A stretch of DNA of 64,000 bases, taken from contig NZ_JBNPMC010000002.1 in NCBI RefSeq assembly GCF_050313795.1, positions 62,001 to 126,000 on the forward strand, written 5' to 3'. The stretch comes from CAMBRQ01 sp945870325 (GTDB lineage Bacteria > Bacillota > Clostridia > Lachnospirales > Lachnospiraceae). The number at the start of each line of letters is the position of its first letter. Position 1 is the stretch's first letter. The notes under the pieces were generated by a model. It ran no database searches and had not been told where the DNA came from. It saw only the letters and a program-made list of their open reading frames with translations. Positions 63,543 to 64,000 of this stretch are shown piece after piece. The position numbers were made by a program, and so were the translations under genes.

Positions 63543-64000
63543 ATGCCTATTACGGATATTTTGGAGAAGAATTGCCGTCTCTATGGAGAGGATGTATGTC
63601 TTGTGGAGATTAACCCGGAGATGCCGGAGACGAGAAGGGTTACATGGAAGGAGTATGAACTGATTGAGCCGGTGCGTGCTTCATACTATCGTCGTGAGAT
63701 TACATGGAATGTTTTTAATGAAAAAGCGAATCGTTTCGCGAATCTTTTGCTGGAGAGAGGAATTAAAAAAGGAGATAAAGTAGCAATATTGCTGATGAAC
63801 TGTCTGGAGTGGCTGCCGATTTATTTTGGTATCCTGAAGACGGGAGCGTTGGCAGTGCCGCTTAATTTCCGATATGCTGCGGATGAGATTAAGTATTGTG
63901 TGGAACTGGCAGAAGTGGACGTGCTGGTATTCGGACCGGAATTCATCGGACGTGTGGAAGAAGTGGCAGATGAGATCAGCCAGCATAGATTACTGTATTA
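63543..64000 (+). CDS. AMP-dependent acyl-CoA synthetase/ligase, cut by window edge
   Basis: The first 152 residues of an adenylate-forming enzyme are present, open to the right edge. EITWNVFNEKANRFANLLLERGIKKGD, VAILLMNCLEWLPIYFGILKTGA and VPLNFRYAADEIKY are the N-terminal signatures of fatty- and aryl-acid CoA ligases. The substrate cannot be told without the rest. AAAGGGGG precedes the ATG. Confidence 0.88.
   Translation, partial: MPITDILEKNCRLYGEDVCLVEINPEMPETRRVTWKEYELIEPVRASYYRREITWNVFNEKANRFANLLLERGIKKGDKVAILLMNCLEWLPIYFGILKTGALAVPLNFRYAADEIKYCVELAEVDVLVFGPEFIGRVEEVADEISQHRLLY

Overview
The window reads as chromosome of a low-to-moderate GC, anaerobic gut-type Bacillota, most likely a member of the Lachnospiraceae (genus not assignable from sequence alone). 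Pointers are a PolC-type replicase, the rho-rpmE-DUF1385-prmC-prfA block, MurT/GatD, the GlgC/GlgD pair, indolepyruvate:ferredoxin oxidoreductase, a CarD-like regulator and strong AGGAGG-type ribosome sites throughout. There is no rRNA, tRNA, CRISPR array, prophage or recognisable transposase gene.

Layout. 1-7.7 kb: malic enzyme (cut by the left edge), rho, rpmE, DUF1385, prmC, prfA and an ABC exporter. 7.9-14 kb: a surface 5'-nucleotidase-like protein, DUF2156 protein, two PLP aminotransferases (one HisC) and small membrane proteins. 14.4-24.5 kb: PfkB sugar kinase, MurT-GatD (lipid II amidation), an XRE regulator, two unknown small proteins, IspG and PolC. 24.5-29 kb: two EamA transporters, MnmM and a BdhA/YqhD-type alcohol dehydrogenase. 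29-36 kb: NimA-like flavoprotein, IorAB-PaaK-ACT (oxidation and CoA activation of aromatic acids), ferritin with a Bfd-like 2Fe-2S protein, SseB-like protein and CspA. 36-43 kb: PTS enzyme I, purine-type permease, MoaC, GlgD-GlgC. 43-49 kb: XRE-DUF3169-ABC operon and an ABC-F protein. 48.8-53.6 kb: HyuA-like protein, YqeC, a YqeB-MocA fusion and DeoB; YqeC, YqeB and MocA are accessory proteins of selenium-dependent molybdenum hydroxylases. 53.9-64 kb: CarD-like regulator, an alpha-galactoside operon (GH36, two permeases, binding protein) divergent from an AraC regulator and GH13 glucosidase, and the start of an acyl-CoA synthetase.

The most unusual content is non-coding. Three related 0.76-0.92 kb elements (26922-27841, 45978-46735, 54401-55269) each consist of two inverted modules. 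Every module starts with a GGAATTT-type terminus, about 25 bases later has GTGTACGG, then a large and often nested hairpin closed by CTGACAT, then a tail with a GGATTCC box. All five element ends that face the 3' end of a gene lie on or within one base of that gene's stop codon. I do not recognise this family. Other signals worth a look are a hydantoinase-like protein lacking three canonical metal ligands, an aromatic-rich and amber-interrupted small frame in a structured leader before paaK, and paired palindromic operators before the DUF3169 operon.
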